Shown: positions 1-9,295, numbered from the stretch's first letter. The stretch is DNA of 46,067 nt from Verrucomicrobiota bacterium (GCA_003219465.1 QHOX01000164.1:1-46067); one strand, 5' to 3'. The notes: generated from the sequence alone by a model not told the origin. Program-made: numbers and translations.

Positions 1-1274
1 AACTTTTTGTAAGTTGCCAACTGCGCCTGGATCAATGCCGAATCTTTTGATGTGGCAGTCGGATCGTACCCGCCGGTCATGTTCACTTCAATGTCGCCGA
101 AGCCGCGCTTCGCCAGATGGGCCTTCAACGCGGCAAGCGCGTCCGCCGCTTTCATATCGGGCGCGAGACGCATGTCGATTTTCGCGACGGCGCGATGCGG
201 CAGAATCGTTTTGCCGCCGGGGCCGGTGTAGCCGCCCACGAGTCCTTCGATGTTTACAGTCGGCTGCGATTCGAGCCTTTCGTTCGCCTGCTCCCAAGGC
301 AGATCATTGATCCAATGCTGCACGCTAAATTGCTTTTTCGCCAGCGCTTCGCTGCGCGTCTTCGATACTTTTTCGATCATCGCTTTTTCTTCTGCACTCA
401 GCGGAAGCGGTTTCGGATAATTGTCGATCATGATCACGTTACCGTCGTCGGACACGAGTGTGTTGAGCGCTTTGACCAGATGCCACGCTGGACTGTCCAC
501 CATCGCCTTGAGCGACGAGTGAATGTCCTTTGCTGGGCCACGTCCCCACTTTTCGCCGCTCGAGACAAGCTCGAGTTCGATAACGCCTTTAGAGCCCAGG
601 TTCACCGTGACGATCCCGTCGAGGTCCTGCGCCGCAAACGGCATGAATACGCCGACACATTTCTTGAGCGCCGCAAGCACCTCAGGACGCCTAACGAGTT
701 GCGGAATGTGCGGCGAACCGATCTCCTCTTCGCCTTCAGCCACCAACACCAGGTTCACAGGCATCTTCTTCCCCGCGCCGCGAATTGCATGCAGTGCCTC
801 AAGGAACGCCGCTTCGGGCCCTTTCTGGTTCACCGCGCCACGACCAATCATCACTTTTCCAAGTGGCGGTTTGTCCACGATTCGCGCTTCGGTCGGCGGC
901 GACGACCACTCTGACGGATCGAACTGTTTGACATCGTACATGAAATAGAGCCCGACCGTTTTTGGCGCACCGGCGTCGAGCGTCGCGAAGACGCCCGGCT
1001 TGCCATCTGTGTTGATCACGGTCGCCTGCTGAAACCCAGCATCGCGCGCGAGCTTCGCCATGTACTCCGCGGTTTCGGGGTATCCGCGATCCTCTGCTGC
1101 GATCGACACTTGCCCGATCCAATCCTGCAAACGTTTCACCGCTTCATCATGGCGCTTGGTAATTTCGGCTTTGATTGCGGCAAGATCCGTTTCCGCGGAG
1201 TAACACTGTGAGTTAGCTGTCCAAAGCAGAGTAAAAGCCAGGGCAGCTGGAGAGAAGAGTCGCATTCGGTTCAT
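1..1274 (-). CDS. Secreted M20-family metallopeptidase-like protein (3' end outside window)
   Basis: About 424 codons are visible and the C-terminus lies beyond the window edge. The start at 1274 gives a hydrophobic signal peptide (about residues 5-20); an in-frame ATG at 1265 is an alternative. The fold matches M20 dipeptidases: the segment YFMYDVKQFDP (111-120) corresponds to the usual GHxDV zinc motif, IGRGAVNQKGPE (143-154) to the usual GRGxxDDKG motif, and VAEGEEEIGSPH (178-189) keeps the catalytic and metal-binding glutamates. A later GGYTGPGGKTILPH segment is typical of the dimerisation/C-terminal lobe. Two expected metal ligands differ: Met112 where His is usual and Asn149 where Asp is usual, while Asp114 and the EGEEE glutamates are kept. 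It may be a divergent hydrolase with another metal geometry or a non-catalytic homologue. M20 membership is well supported; activity and substrate are not known. Confidence 0.85.
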   Translation of the reverse strand, partial: MNRMRLFSPAALAFTLLWTANSQCYSAETDLAAIKAEITKRHDEAVKRLQDWIGQVSIAAEDRGYPETAEYMAKLARDAGFQQATVINTDGKPGVFATLDAGAPKTVGLYFMYDVKQFDPSEWSSPPTEARIVDKPPLGKVMIGRGAVNQKGPEAAFLEALHAIRGAGKKMPVNLVLVAEGEEEIGSPHIPQLVRRPEVLAALKKCVGVFMPFAAQDLDGIVTVNLGSKGVIELELVSSGEKWGRGPAKDIHSSLKAMVDSPAWHLVKALNTLVSDDGNVIMIDNYPKPLPLSAEEKAMIEKVSKTRSEALAKKQFSVQHWINDLPWEQANERLESQPTVNIEGLVGGYTGPGGKTILPHRAVAKIDMRLAPDMKAADALAALKAHLAKRGFGDIEVNMTGGYDPTATSKDSALIQAQLATYKK

Positions 1275-1757
1275 GTTCTTGAATGCGGTATGGCTGCGTT
1301 AGTTTCAACCAAAAATCTGCTGCAGCGCGGCAGCGGCATTGTGGAGTTCCGCGATGCCCTTGAGGCCGTTAAGCGCCACGATACATGGGGAAGTCACGTA
1401 CGGGACGCTCTCGACATCCGCATTGCAGTTAATAGCCAGAGAACGGCCAATCTCGTTCTTGCTCTTACTATCGTCGCGGTGATTTGCGGGGCGATTCAGG
1501 CGTTCGGCGTATTCTGGATGATTTTTCACACGCATTGAATCAGCGACTGTCTTAGACCGGATGGCAAGTACATGAGTCACCACGGATTGCTGATCGGCCA
1601 AGAATGAGAAGCTCCAGCTATGTCTCAAAATTTACTAACCAGTGTCGATAGTAGGCTCTGACCCCATTTCTCCATTCTCTCCATTGTCTAATCATAGTTA
1701 GGTCGTCTCGCCGCCGCCAGGTGGACAGCGGATCATAGCTTGCTAGGAGAAGGGCTT
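1275..1757. other. Intergenic region between divergent genes
   Basis: This 483-nt stretch separates the minus-strand M20 gene from the plus-strand lipase. It holds one weak small reading frame (1290-1538, listed separately). A Shine-Dalgarno AGGAG lies at 1745-1749, 8 nt before the lipase ATG. No clear promoter, terminator or RNA was recognised. Confidence 0.4.
1290..1538 (+). CDS. Possible small membrane protein (82 aa), uncertain
   Basis: This is a short reading frame whose C-terminal third is hydrophobic (about residues 53-79, starting near TANLVLALTIVAVICGAIQ) and could form one transmembrane helix. The N-terminal part is polar and has no recognisable domain. There is no clear ribosome binding site and no family was recognised. 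It may be a remnant of a larger membrane protein or a chance frame in the gap between two divergent genes. I assign no function. Confidence 0.2.
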   Translation: MAALVSTKNLLQRGSGIVEFRDALEAVKRHDTWGSHVRDALDIRIAVNSQRTANLVLALTIVAVICGAIQAFGVFWMIFHTH

Positions 1758-3011
1758 ATGAACATTGCCGGACTTCGTTCGATTGGCTCCGCGGTGCTGC
1801 TTGTTTTGCTCGCCGGAACTGGTTGCAATCGGCCCAAACAAGCGTCCTCAGAGTCGGGCGCATCGCCGACACCGCAGGTGGTTCGCGCGGGCATCACTGC
1901 GCACGCGCCAGATGCATTCTACGATCCGCCGCCGGATCGATCGCGCGAGCCTGGCGCATTACTACGGAGCGAGCCGCTTAAAGACGTCATACTGCCAGTC
2001 GGCATGCGAGGCTGGCGCATCCTGTATGCAACCACTGTGAACGACAGCACGCCGGCGACGGCGGTCGCGACAGTGTTCGCGTCAACCGATCCTCCCGCAG
2101 GCCCACGTCCTGTCATCGCGTGGGAGCACGCCACGACGGGCTTGTTACAGAAATGCATGCCGTCGCTTCTGTCGGCATCGAGCAAGGGCATCCTCTGGCG
2201 CGACCGGATCGTGATGGCTGGGTGGTTCGTGATCGCGACAGATTACTCTTTCGCAGAGAAGGGTGGCCCACATCCCTACCTGATCGGCGAAGGCGAAGCG
2301 CGTGCAGCGCTCGATTCGGTTCGTGCCGCGCGGCAGATGTCTGAGCTTACGCTCGACAAACGCATGGTGACATGGGGCTACTCGCAAGGGGGGCACGCTG
2401 CACTTTGGACCGGCATTGTCGGGCCGCGCTACGCGCCGGATCTCGAAATTCTCGGCATCGCCGCAATCGCACCGGCCGCAAACGTTAAGAGGATTCTCGC
2501 GATGAATGTCGACGTGGATAAGCGGTTTGGACCGTATCTAGCCTTGTCGTACAGCCGGTTCTACCCTGACATCATCTTCGATCAAGCGCTTCGGCCCGAG
2601 GCGCTCGATGCTGCGCGTGAGATCGTAAACTTATGCGACTTTCTCCCGCCCGAGGATCTGCAACGCATTGAGGCGCTGGCGGCGACGTTCGATGGTCCAG
2701 CGTTGGCGACGAGCTCAAACAAAGCGCTTCAAGCTCGGCTTGAGCTGAACGCAGCGAACGGTCTGATAAAGGCTCCTGTCGTAATCGCGCAAGGCCTCTC
2801 GGACATCGTCGTGCCGCCGTCTGCCACCGATGCGTATGTCGAAGAGCGCTGCTCTGCTGGTCAACAACTCGAGTATTGGACATTCGCCGGACGCGACCAC
2901 CTCACGATTGTCCAGCCCAGTACGCCGCTCGAGGAGCTGCTCATTAAGTGGACGACGGCGCGTTTCGCCAATGAGCCGCCAGCGACAGGTTGCGTCTACA
3001 AGTCATTCTGA
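1758..3011 (+). CDS. Secreted lipase-like alpha/beta hydrolase
   Basis: The 417-residue product has an N-terminal signal sequence (residues 1-22) ending at Cys23, which could be a lipoprotein attachment site, although the lipobox is weak. The body resembles the secretory lipase family (LIP, PF03583): a nucleophile elbow GYSQGGHA with Ser209, a candidate acid in GLSDIVVPP (Asp349), and a candidate base in GRDHLTIV (His381), all in the expected order and spacing. It probably cleaves ester bonds of lipids or similar substrates outside the cytoplasm; the exact substrate cannot be read from sequence. The start at 1758 is preferred over an upstream in-frame TTG at 1740 because AGGAG (1745-1749) sits 8 nt ahead of it. 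The gene stands alone, with a minus-strand regulator converging on it about 75 nt downstream. Confidence 0.85.
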   Translation: MNIAGLRSIGSAVLLVLLAGTGCNRPKQASSESGASPTPQVVRAGITAHAPDAFYDPPPDRSREPGALLRSEPLKDVILPVGMRGWRILYATTVNDSTPATAVATVFASTDPPAGPRPVIAWEHATTGLLQKCMPSLLSASSKGILWRDRIVMAGWFVIATDYSFAEKGGPHPYLIGEGEARAALDSVRAARQMSELTLDKRMVTWGYSQGGHAALWTGIVGPRYAPDLEILGIAAIAPAANVKRILAMNVDVDKRFGPYLALSYSRFYPDIIFDQALRPEALDAAREIVNLCDFLPPEDLQRIEALAATFDGPALATSSNKALQARLELNAANGLIKAPVVIAQGLSDIVVPPSATDAYVEERCSAGQQLEYWTFAGRDHLTIVQPSTPLEELLIKWTTARFANEPPATGCVYKSF

Positions 3012-3086
3012 TTGTCGGGTAGGCTCGAAAGGGCCCGACTCTTTTGCTCAATCCAATTTTCGTCAACCAGTTAATTTGATCGGAGC

Positions 3087-4634
3087 TCACGATGGCCAGT
3101 ATGGGGTCGTAGCAGGTGAGAAAGGGCGGATTTGAAATGATGAACCGTTTCCCGCGCCACGCTGCTTCAGGTCTTTGACCGCCAATGCTAGTCTTGCCAA
3201 ACCTTGTTGAATTTGCGCTTGCGACCAGGCCGCAAATCCAAAGACAAATGCCGGATCCAACTGAGCCTTGATGCAGAAGAAAGAAAGAGGGCGGGGCCAA
3301 ATGCCGGTTTGCTCGCGAGCACGCATGAATAACGGGAAATCTTCCCCGCGCCGCAGCCAGGCGATGAAGTGCAAACCGGCTGGCGTCACTTCCAGAACGA
3401 AATAGTCGCCCAGCCATTTTTGGAATTGTTCAATAAAGAATACGCGTCGCTGGGCATAGAGTTCGCGGATCCGTTTCACATGGCTGAGGAAAAATCCTTC
3501 GGTGATGAAACGCGCCAGGGTAGCTTGATCAATCGCCGGGGAGTGCTGGTCCATGACAGCGCGCACCTTGACCAGCGTGTCGACAAGTTTTGGCGGTGCG
3601 ACCAGAAAACCGAGACGCAGCGATGGGTAAAGGATCTTGCTCATCGTGCCGGCATAAATCACCCTGCCGGCATTGTCCAAACCTTGAAGACACGGCAGCG
3701 GCGGCCCATCGAAACGAAACTCGGAATTATAATCATCCTCCAGGATGTAGGCATCGCGCGATTCCGCGAACTCGATCAGAGCTTTCCGCCGCTTAAGGCT
3801 CATCGTCACACCGAAGGGAAATTGGTGCGACGGTGTGACGAAAATGAGTTTGGGAGAATTTCGCCGTGAACACTTCCCGATTACCAGCCCTTCATGGTCG
3901 ATCGGGCGCGGGACAATTTTGGCCCCAACAAAAGTGAAGACATTACGCGCCTGATGGAAGCCGGGATCTTCGATCCATCCCACTTCACCCTCATTGATTA
4001 ACGCCAGCGCGCACGCCAGCATTGCCTGCTGCATGCCGCCCACGACGACGATTTGGTCGGGATTACAATTGGCCCCGCGGAAGTCGCATAAGTAAGCCGC
4101 GATTGCCTTCCGTAGTTCGATCTCGCCACGGCTTGATGCATAACGCAACAGGTGCGCTCCCTTTTTCGCCAAAACCTGCTCGCGCAAGCGTTCCCAAACA
4201 GCAATCGGGAATTCATCCACGGCCGGCAATCCCGCGACGAATATGACGTTCGGCGGGCCGGCCATGCCGACATCGAGTTGTCGGCCGCTGCGACAATCGG
4301 TCATTCTGGCGATTCGTCGAGCGACACGCGGGGAGTGCTCGGTGCGCGCGATCGTCGCCGGCCTGGCAGCTTTCAGAAAAGTCGCCGGTAAATGATCGGC
4401 GACAAAGATACCAGAGCGTTTCCGTGCTTGAAGATAGCCCTCTTCAAGCAGCTTGGAGAACGCCTGGCTTACGGTTGGTCTCGAAATCCCGAGAGTTGTA
4501 GCGAGTACTCGTGAGGAAGGCACACGGGAAGCGCAAAAACTGCCGCTCTCAAGTTCTTCCCGTATTTGACGATACAGTTGCTGGTAAAGCGGCTCGGACG
4601 ACGCGGGATCCAGCCGCACCATTTCAAACGACAT
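3087..4634 (-). CDS. MocR-type PLP-dependent transcriptional regulator (GntR/aminotransferase fusion)
   Basis: The 515-residue product has an N-terminal GntR winged helix-turn-helix (about residues 14-78, including LGISRPTVSQAFSKLLEEGY) joined to a fold-type I aminotransferase-like domain (about 120-490). The internal-aldimine lysine is expected in GTMSKILYPS (Lys333), and the ILEDDYNSEFR segment is typical of the MocR cofactor pocket. Regulators of this family use pyridoxal phosphate or an amino-compound adduct to change DNA binding and often control vitamin B6, amino acid or GABA genes; the target here is unknown. The frame is open upstream to about 4991, but those 119 codons are low in family similarity, so I take the ATG at 4634, where the typical GntR start MSFEMVRLDP begins. 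It is transcribed away from the HAF-repeat gene at 5037, which may be a target. Confidence 0.9.
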   Translation of the reverse strand: MSFEMVRLDPASSEPLYQQLYRQIREELESGSFCASRVPSSRVLATTLGISRPTVSQAFSKLLEEGYLQARKRSGIFVADHLPATFLKAARPATIARTEHSPRVARRIARMTDCRSGRQLDVGMAGPPNVIFVAGLPAVDEFPIAVWERLREQVLAKKGAHLLRYASSRGEIELRKAIAAYLCDFRGANCNPDQIVVVGGMQQAMLACALALINEGEVGWIEDPGFHQARNVFTFVGAKIVPRPIDHEGLVIGKCSRRNSPKLIFVTPSHQFPFGVTMSLKRRKALIEFAESRDAYILEDDYNSEFRFDGPPLPCLQGLDNAGRVIYAGTMSKILYPSLRLGFLVAPPKLVDTLVKVRAVMDQHSPAIDQATLARFITEGFFLSHVKRIRELYAQRRVFFIEQFQKWLGDYFVLEVTPAGLHFIAWLRRGEDFPLFMRAREQTGIWPRPLSFFCIKAQLDPAFVFGFAAWSQAQIQQGLARLALAVKDLKQRGAGNGSSFQIRPFSPATTPYWPS

Positions 4635-5036
4635 GACTAAACGACGCCGGCGCTGCTTTGCGACCGATGAGCCTGTGCGTCCGTAGATCACGCCATTCAT
4701 TTTTCCGACACGACTTTTGCATCCAGAGAATGCTTTCACAAGATGAGATGCTGCAGTTAATAGTGGACCTGTGTCCGGCCAATAAGATCCCCTGGCAAAT
4801 ATTTTGGCCTGTTTGCCACGACACCCTGCCGGGATTATCTCCTTCTCGTTAGGCCACTGAGACACTTTCACCCCCAGCACGACCAAGAGCGGAAAATGTC
4901 CTGAAGTCAAAAATGAGCTCCGACGAAACCAGATAACACGCAAACTGGTCACATCGAAATTCGCTAACTGGACATTGTGCCTCTGCCACATCGGCGTTTT
5001 AGGAATGGAAATTCAACTAAGGAGGCAATAAGCATC
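4635..5036. promoter_or_regulatory. Divergent control region between MocR gene and HAF-repeat gene
   Basis: This 402-nt non-coding stretch must hold both divergent promoters. It contains AACTGG at 4943-4948 and 4966-4971, a direct repeat 23 nt apart and each followed by ACA or CACA-like bases, and TAGTGGACCT at 4761-4770. Direct repeats about two helical turns apart are common in MocR operators, so these are operator candidates. A strong Shine-Dalgarno AAGGAGG lies at 5019-5025, 11 nt before the HAF gene ATG. No clear -35/-10 pair was identified. Confidence 0.35.
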
Positions 5037-6059
5037 ATGAAACCAAAACAAATAATTATCAGCATTCTGGCAGTTCTATTCGTGTTCCCATTGATGGGAA
5101 CGTTCGCTCAGCAAGCACCGAACTCGGGTTCTATCGAAGTCATCACCACTTTTGATTATCCCGGGGCCGGAAATTTGACCCTTCCACAAAAGATTAACGA
5201 AAGAGGTGACGTCGTTGGCGAGTTCATCGATTCGAGCGGGGTGGCGCGGGCCTTTGTCCGGTTCAGCGATGGTAGCTTTAGCGCGCCGATCGTCGACCCT
5301 AACGATACCGTCGGTTTTACCGAAGGACGCGGCATCAATAACTCACGCACAGTGGCCGGTGACTACGCCATCAGCGATGGTACCCTTCACTCGTTCTTCC
5401 TGTCGGGTGGCACCTTCACAGAATACGATGTTCCCGGCACGGTCCAAACCAATCTGCTTTCGATAAACGATGCCGGCGACTTTACCGGCGGGTTTGATCC
5501 TGACGGCAGCGGGATCTTCCAGGCGTTCGTCAGCGTTGCCGGAACCTTAACGTCGTTTAGCGTCCCGGCAGCTCTCTCGACCTTTACTTACGAGCTCAAT
5601 AATTCAAAGCAGTTGGCGGTGGGATACTATATAGACGGCTCAGGAATTCTTCACGGCTACTACCGGGATGCCAATGGGACGCTGCACTTCCCGATCGATC
5701 CTTCGGGCTCCGTTGGGACAGTCCTGTTTGGACTTAATGATCGGAACTGGGTGGTGGGCAGATATGCGGACAGCTCAGGCGCGACTCATGGACTCTTCTT
5801 TGTCCCGCCAAACCAGTTTTCCACTTTCGATTATCCCGGATCAACCTTTACATCGCTAAACGGAGTCAATGACCAGGGATTCATCTGCGGTCGTTACGTC
5901 GATGCTTCCGGCATTGCGCACGGATTCCTAGCTCGCGCCAGAGGCATACCGCCGACAAAAGAGGCGGGGACGGAAATGAAGGCGAACCATTCCCCGTCGC
6001 TGGCCACTCGACTCAACCCGTCGGCCTCGGCGTGGGGAGATGCAATGCCGGCGCGGTGA
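5037..6059 (+). CDS. Secreted HAF-repeat extracellular protein
   Basis: The 340-residue product begins with a signal peptide (residues 1-23, MKPKQIIISILAVLFVFPLM then a FAQQ cleavage site). From about residue 38 to 300 it is built of repeats of about 40-50 residues with the pattern DYPGA...LNGINDxGxVVGxYxDxSGxxHGFL, the signature of the HAF extracellular repeat family (TIGR02913-like), which is likely a beta-propeller. No catalytic residues are evident. The last 35 residues leave the repeat pattern and look unstructured. The start at 5037 is supported by AAGGAGG (5019-5025); an upstream ATG-less extension to 4977 lies in the control region. It is divergent from the MocR regulator. The role is unknown; an exported surface or matrix protein is plausible. 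Confidence 0.8.
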   Translation: MKPKQIIISILAVLFVFPLMGTFAQQAPNSGSIEVITTFDYPGAGNLTLPQKINERGDVVGEFIDSSGVARAFVRFSDGSFSAPIVDPNDTVGFTEGRGINNSRTVAGDYAISDGTLHSFFLSGGTFTEYDVPGTVQTNLLSINDAGDFTGGFDPDGSGIFQAFVSVAGTLTSFSVPAALSTFTYELNNSKQLAVGYYIDGSGILHGYYRDANGTLHFPIDPSGSVGTVLFGLNDRNWVVGRYADSSGATHGLFFVPPNQFSTFDYPGSTFTSLNGVNDQGFICGRYVDASGIAHGFLARARGIPPTKEAGTEMKANHSPSLATRLNPSASAWGDAMPAR

Positions 6060-6547
6060 GTTGAGTATCGGTCCCTTCGCGGTCGGCGTTTTGTGAATTG
6101 CGGGCCTGGATGGCCGGGCCCGCGTGCCGCCTAGTTCGAGCGCACGAGCGTGTTCGATCGAAGGAACCGAACGATGTAAACGGCGCCGCCCAGCCATCCG
6201 AGCATTGCAGTAAGCAGGCGAGCGATTCGCCGATGCCACCGCAACGAAACGCCTTCCGTCGTCCGGTGTACGTCAACAATCCAGATCGTTCTCCATTCGG
6301 CTTTTTCCGAGATTGTCAGCCATTATTTCCAGTACTTCACTGCACTGGACGCTCTTATTGATCATTCAGAACGGTTTGCGGTGCGGCTTTGCTCACTTCG
6401 AGCTGTGCGCTCCGCCGCGCGGGATATGACCCTAGTGGGCGTGGCTCGGATTTTTCTGCTCGGGCGTGAGCCGCCTAATCCAACCTTCTATCTCTCGTGA
6501 AAGCTGCCCAGTTCCAGACAAGGCGATGGTTGGGTCCAACCACCATG
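6060..6547. other. Non-coding region between convergent genes
   Basis: This 488-nt stretch lies between the ends of the HAF-repeat gene (plus) and the Kelch-like gene (minus). It has a GC-rich inverted repeat with arms 6100-6106 and 6117-6123 (GCGGGCC / GGCCCGC), about 40 nt after the HAF stop, but no following T-tract. The small frames in it show no recognisable protein family. Nothing else was seen. Confidence 0.35.
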
Positions 6548-9295
6548 TTACTGTGGCGGACGGAAACGTCCGCCTGTCCAGGTATACGTGTCAGAGTCGG
6601 TCTGGAGTCCGCCCCAGGCGATCATCTCGCGTCCTGTCCAGATGCCTTTGGTGCTATAGCGCGGGCCGGGCGCGCCGCGGACGGGAGTCGGCCGCCATGA
6701 GTCGGTAGAAGGATTGTATTGCCCTCCGGTAAAGACTCCATCGCCGCCAAAACAGTCCTCACCCCCAAATGGGTCCGACGGACAGCCGGCCCACACAATC
6801 ATTTGCGTGCCAGTCCACACGTAAGCAAAGAAAGCTCGAGGAGTGGGCGCGTTTACTATGCTGGTCGATACCCAGGCATCGTTTATGGGATCATAAAGGC
6901 CACCCGTGTTGTGATAGCTATAGGTGCCATCGTAAGTCTGGCCGCGCCAGATAAGCATTTTGTCGCCAGTCCAAATAGCAGCGGGAAGGTTTCGCTCGGA
7001 CGGAGCGTTGACCAGACTGGTGGCAGACCAGGTGTTGGTTGCGGGATCATATCGGCCGCCGGTACGGGTATCAAACGTCGCGGTTGCGCCGCCCCAGACG
7101 ATCATTTGCTGGCCGCTCCACACTGCGACGTGGGAACTGCGGGCGATGGGCGCGTTGGTCAGGGTGGTTGCCGTCCAGGCGTTGGTCGAGGGATTGTAGC
7201 GCCCGCCGGTTCTGATCCAAGGCGAAGTCAAGCCGCTTCCGCCCCAGACAATCATCTCTGTGCCGGTCCAGACCGCGGTGTGACTACTACGTGCTCCGGG
7301 CGCTGCGGTAGTGCTCGTGGCAGTCCAAGTATTGTTAAGTGGGTTATAACGGCCGCCGGTCTTGAAAATCGTGGAGCCCGAACCGCCGCCCCAAATGATC
7401 ATCTCACTTCCGGTCCAAACCGCTGTATGCAAATGCCGGGCGGTTGGCGCTCCCGCCTGGGCGGTTGGCTGCCAGCTGTCAGTAGCCGGGTTATAACGTG
7501 CCCCGGTATTGGTTTGAGTGACAAAGCGGTCGTCTCCGCCCCAGACAATCATGTCCGTGCCGGTCCAGATGGAGGTGAAGAATTCTCGCGCGGATGCAGT
7601 CTTATTGGCGTTTGTCGGTGTCCATGTATCCGACCCCGTTTCATAGCGACCTCCTGTGAACGGATCTCCGTTCGCCGCACCGCCCCAAACTACCATGAGT
7701 GAACCGGTCCAGACCGCAACATGATGAGACCGCGCAACGGGCGCGCCGGCCTGGCTGGTGGGCACCCAGCTATTGGTTGTCGGGTTGTAACGGCCGCCGC
7801 TGTTAAATTTTGTGGTACACAAACTTCCGGAACAACCGCCCCAGACGATCATCTCCGTGCCACTCCAGACAGCAGTATGCGCGGCTCGCGCAACGGGAGC
7901 GCCAGCGGTAGCGACTGCCTCCCAGCTATCTGCGGATGGGTCATAGCGGGCACCATCGTTGAAGTAAGCGCGGCCGTTAGTTCCGCCCCACACAATCATG
8001 CGGCTACCAATCCACACTGCGCTGTGATCGTAGCGTGCCGAGGGCGCGCCGTTGGGATTGGTTGCTACCCATGTGTTATTCGCAGGGTTATAGCGCCCCC
8101 CGTCATTCAGAACCGATGATGTCGTCTGACCGCCCCAGACAATCATCTCGGTCCCGCTCCAGACCGCGATGTGGTCCTGCCGAGGCCCAGGCGCATTGGC
8201 AGTGCTGGTGGCCTGCCAGGTGTTTGTGGAAGGATTATAGCGTCCTCCCGTGCTGTCTACATTCTCTGAACGGCAGACATTATTCGAGAAAGAACACCCA
8301 CCGAAGACGATCATTTCGGACCCGGTCCAGACTGCGGTGTGGTTGATGCGAGCAGCTGGCGCATTAACGTTGCTGGTGGACCGCCAGGCGTCGGTCATGG
8401 GGTTGTAGCGTCCGCCAGTAGCGATTTGACAATTGTGCTCGTCGAGGGGGCCGCATCCGCCCCAGACAATCATTTCCGTGCCGGTCCAGACCGCTGAGTG
8501 TTGTTTGCGCACGTCGGGCGCTTGCACGCCGCTCGTAGTGCGCCAGGTATCCGTGGCCGGGTTATAGCGCGAGCCGGAGTTGAATTTGCTGGCCCCTATT
8601 TCCGTGCCGCCCCAAATAATCATTTCCGCACCGGTCCACACGCCTGAGATTTGCGCGTTGGCTTCAGGCAACGCGTGCGTGGGCGACCATCTGTTTTGCG
8701 CTTGCGGGTTCGTCGCGATCTCGGGCAACGTGTAGTTGTAGGCTGGTTTATCCAACGTAGTGCTTAGCTTACCCCTCACCGACTGCCACCAATTCTCGAA
8801 GGTGTCGTTTCCTTGATACCAGTTTCTGGCCAGCCGTTCGACAAGGGCCGGGCGGGCTAGCATCTCGGCGATCAAGTAAGGGTCATTGCCCAGCGCTGCC
8901 CACAGTTCACGCAGCACTTCGGGTTGCTTGCTATCACGGGCCTGCCTCTCCATCTCCGCCTGCAATTGCGTTCCACTAATAGGCTGGCCCCAGAATTGAT
9001 CGAGCGCGTTGCTCAGGCGCAAGCTATCCTCGACCTTTGCCCGAATTACTTCCAACGGCATGATCGCTTCCAGAGGAGGCTTGGGCTTCGGGTTCTCCGC
9101 CGGCCAGATGCGATGCTGCCAGTAAATTCGCTCAATAGCCTGCTGGCAGGCAACCCTTGCCTCCAAACTAAGAGGCCGCGCCGATCCTTGGATCTCTGGC
9201 AGTGCGGTAGGCTGGGCTGTTAGGATTGCCGCACCAAACAACAGCTCGAATAAAGTGATTAACAGAACTGGTTTACCAAATGTGAAGCTAAACAT
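6548..9295 (-). CDS. Large secreted Kelch-like beta-propeller protein with 14 repeats
   Basis: The 915-residue product starts with a signal peptide (about residues 1-27). The first 190 residues are helical and non-repetitive. From about 205 to the end there are 14 copies of a 50-60 residue unit with the core VWTGTEMIVWGG followed by GGRYNPxTDxW and a PxxRxxH turn, which matches Kelch/galactose-oxidase type blades; 14 blades would fit two seven-bladed propellers. No enzyme motif was seen. The ATG at 9295 is preferred over the in-frame GTG at 9301, because GGAGG (9301-9305 on the minus strand) lies 5 nt before that ATG. A run of GTTACC-like direct repeats lies about 100 nt upstream. A surface or adhesion role is possible but unproven. 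Confidence 0.8.
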   Translation of the reverse strand: MFSFTFGKPVLLITLFELLFGAAILTAQPTALPEIQGSARPLSLEARVACQQAIERIYWQHRIWPAENPKPKPPLEAIMPLEVIRAKVEDSLRLSNALDQFWGQPISGTQLQAEMERQARDSKQPEVLRELWAALGNDPYLIAEMLARPALVERLARNWYQGNDTFENWWQSVRGKLSTTLDKPAYNYTLPEIATNPQAQNRWSPTHALPEANAQISGVWTGAEMIIWGGTEIGASKFNSGSRYNPATDTWRTTSGVQAPDVRKQHSAVWTGTEMIVWGGCGPLDEHNCQIATGGRYNPMTDAWRSTSNVNAPAARINHTAVWTGSEMIVFGGCSFSNNVCRSENVDSTGGRYNPSTNTWQATSTANAPGPRQDHIAVWSGTEMIVWGGQTTSSVLNDGGRYNPANNTWVATNPNGAPSARYDHSAVWIGSRMIVWGGTNGRAYFNDGARYDPSADSWEAVATAGAPVARAAHTAVWSGTEMIVWGGCSGSLCTTKFNSGGRYNPTTNSWVPTSQAGAPVARSHHVAVWTGSLMVVWGGAANGDPFTGGRYETGSDTWTPTNANKTASAREFFTSIWTGTDMIVWGGDDRFVTQTNTGARYNPATDSWQPTAQAGAPTARHLHTAVWTGSEMIIWGGGSGSTIFKTGGRYNPLNNTWTATSTTAAPGARSSHTAVWTGTEMIVWGGSGLTSPWIRTGGRYNPSTNAWTATTLTNAPIARSSHVAVWSGQQMIVWGGATATFDTRTGGRYDPATNTWSATSLVNAPSERNLPAAIWTGDKMLIWRGQTYDGTYSYHNTGGLYDPINDAWVSTSIVNAPTPRAFFAYVWTGTQMIVWAGCPSDPFGGEDCFGGDGVFTGGQYNPSTDSWRPTPVRGAPGPRYSTKGIWTGREMIAWGGLQTDSDTYTWTGGRFRPPQ

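Noticed and set aside
1648-1664. TAGGCTCTGACCCC sequence resembling ends of REP-associated elements
   Set aside because: It is a single short copy with no partner inverted copy and no transposase nearby, so it is not enough to call an element.
6719-8119. Long plus-strand open frames opposite the Kelch-like gene
   Set aside because: They are antisense to a strongly repetitive gene, and their repeats are mirror products of the Kelch codons; there is no ribosome site or known family.
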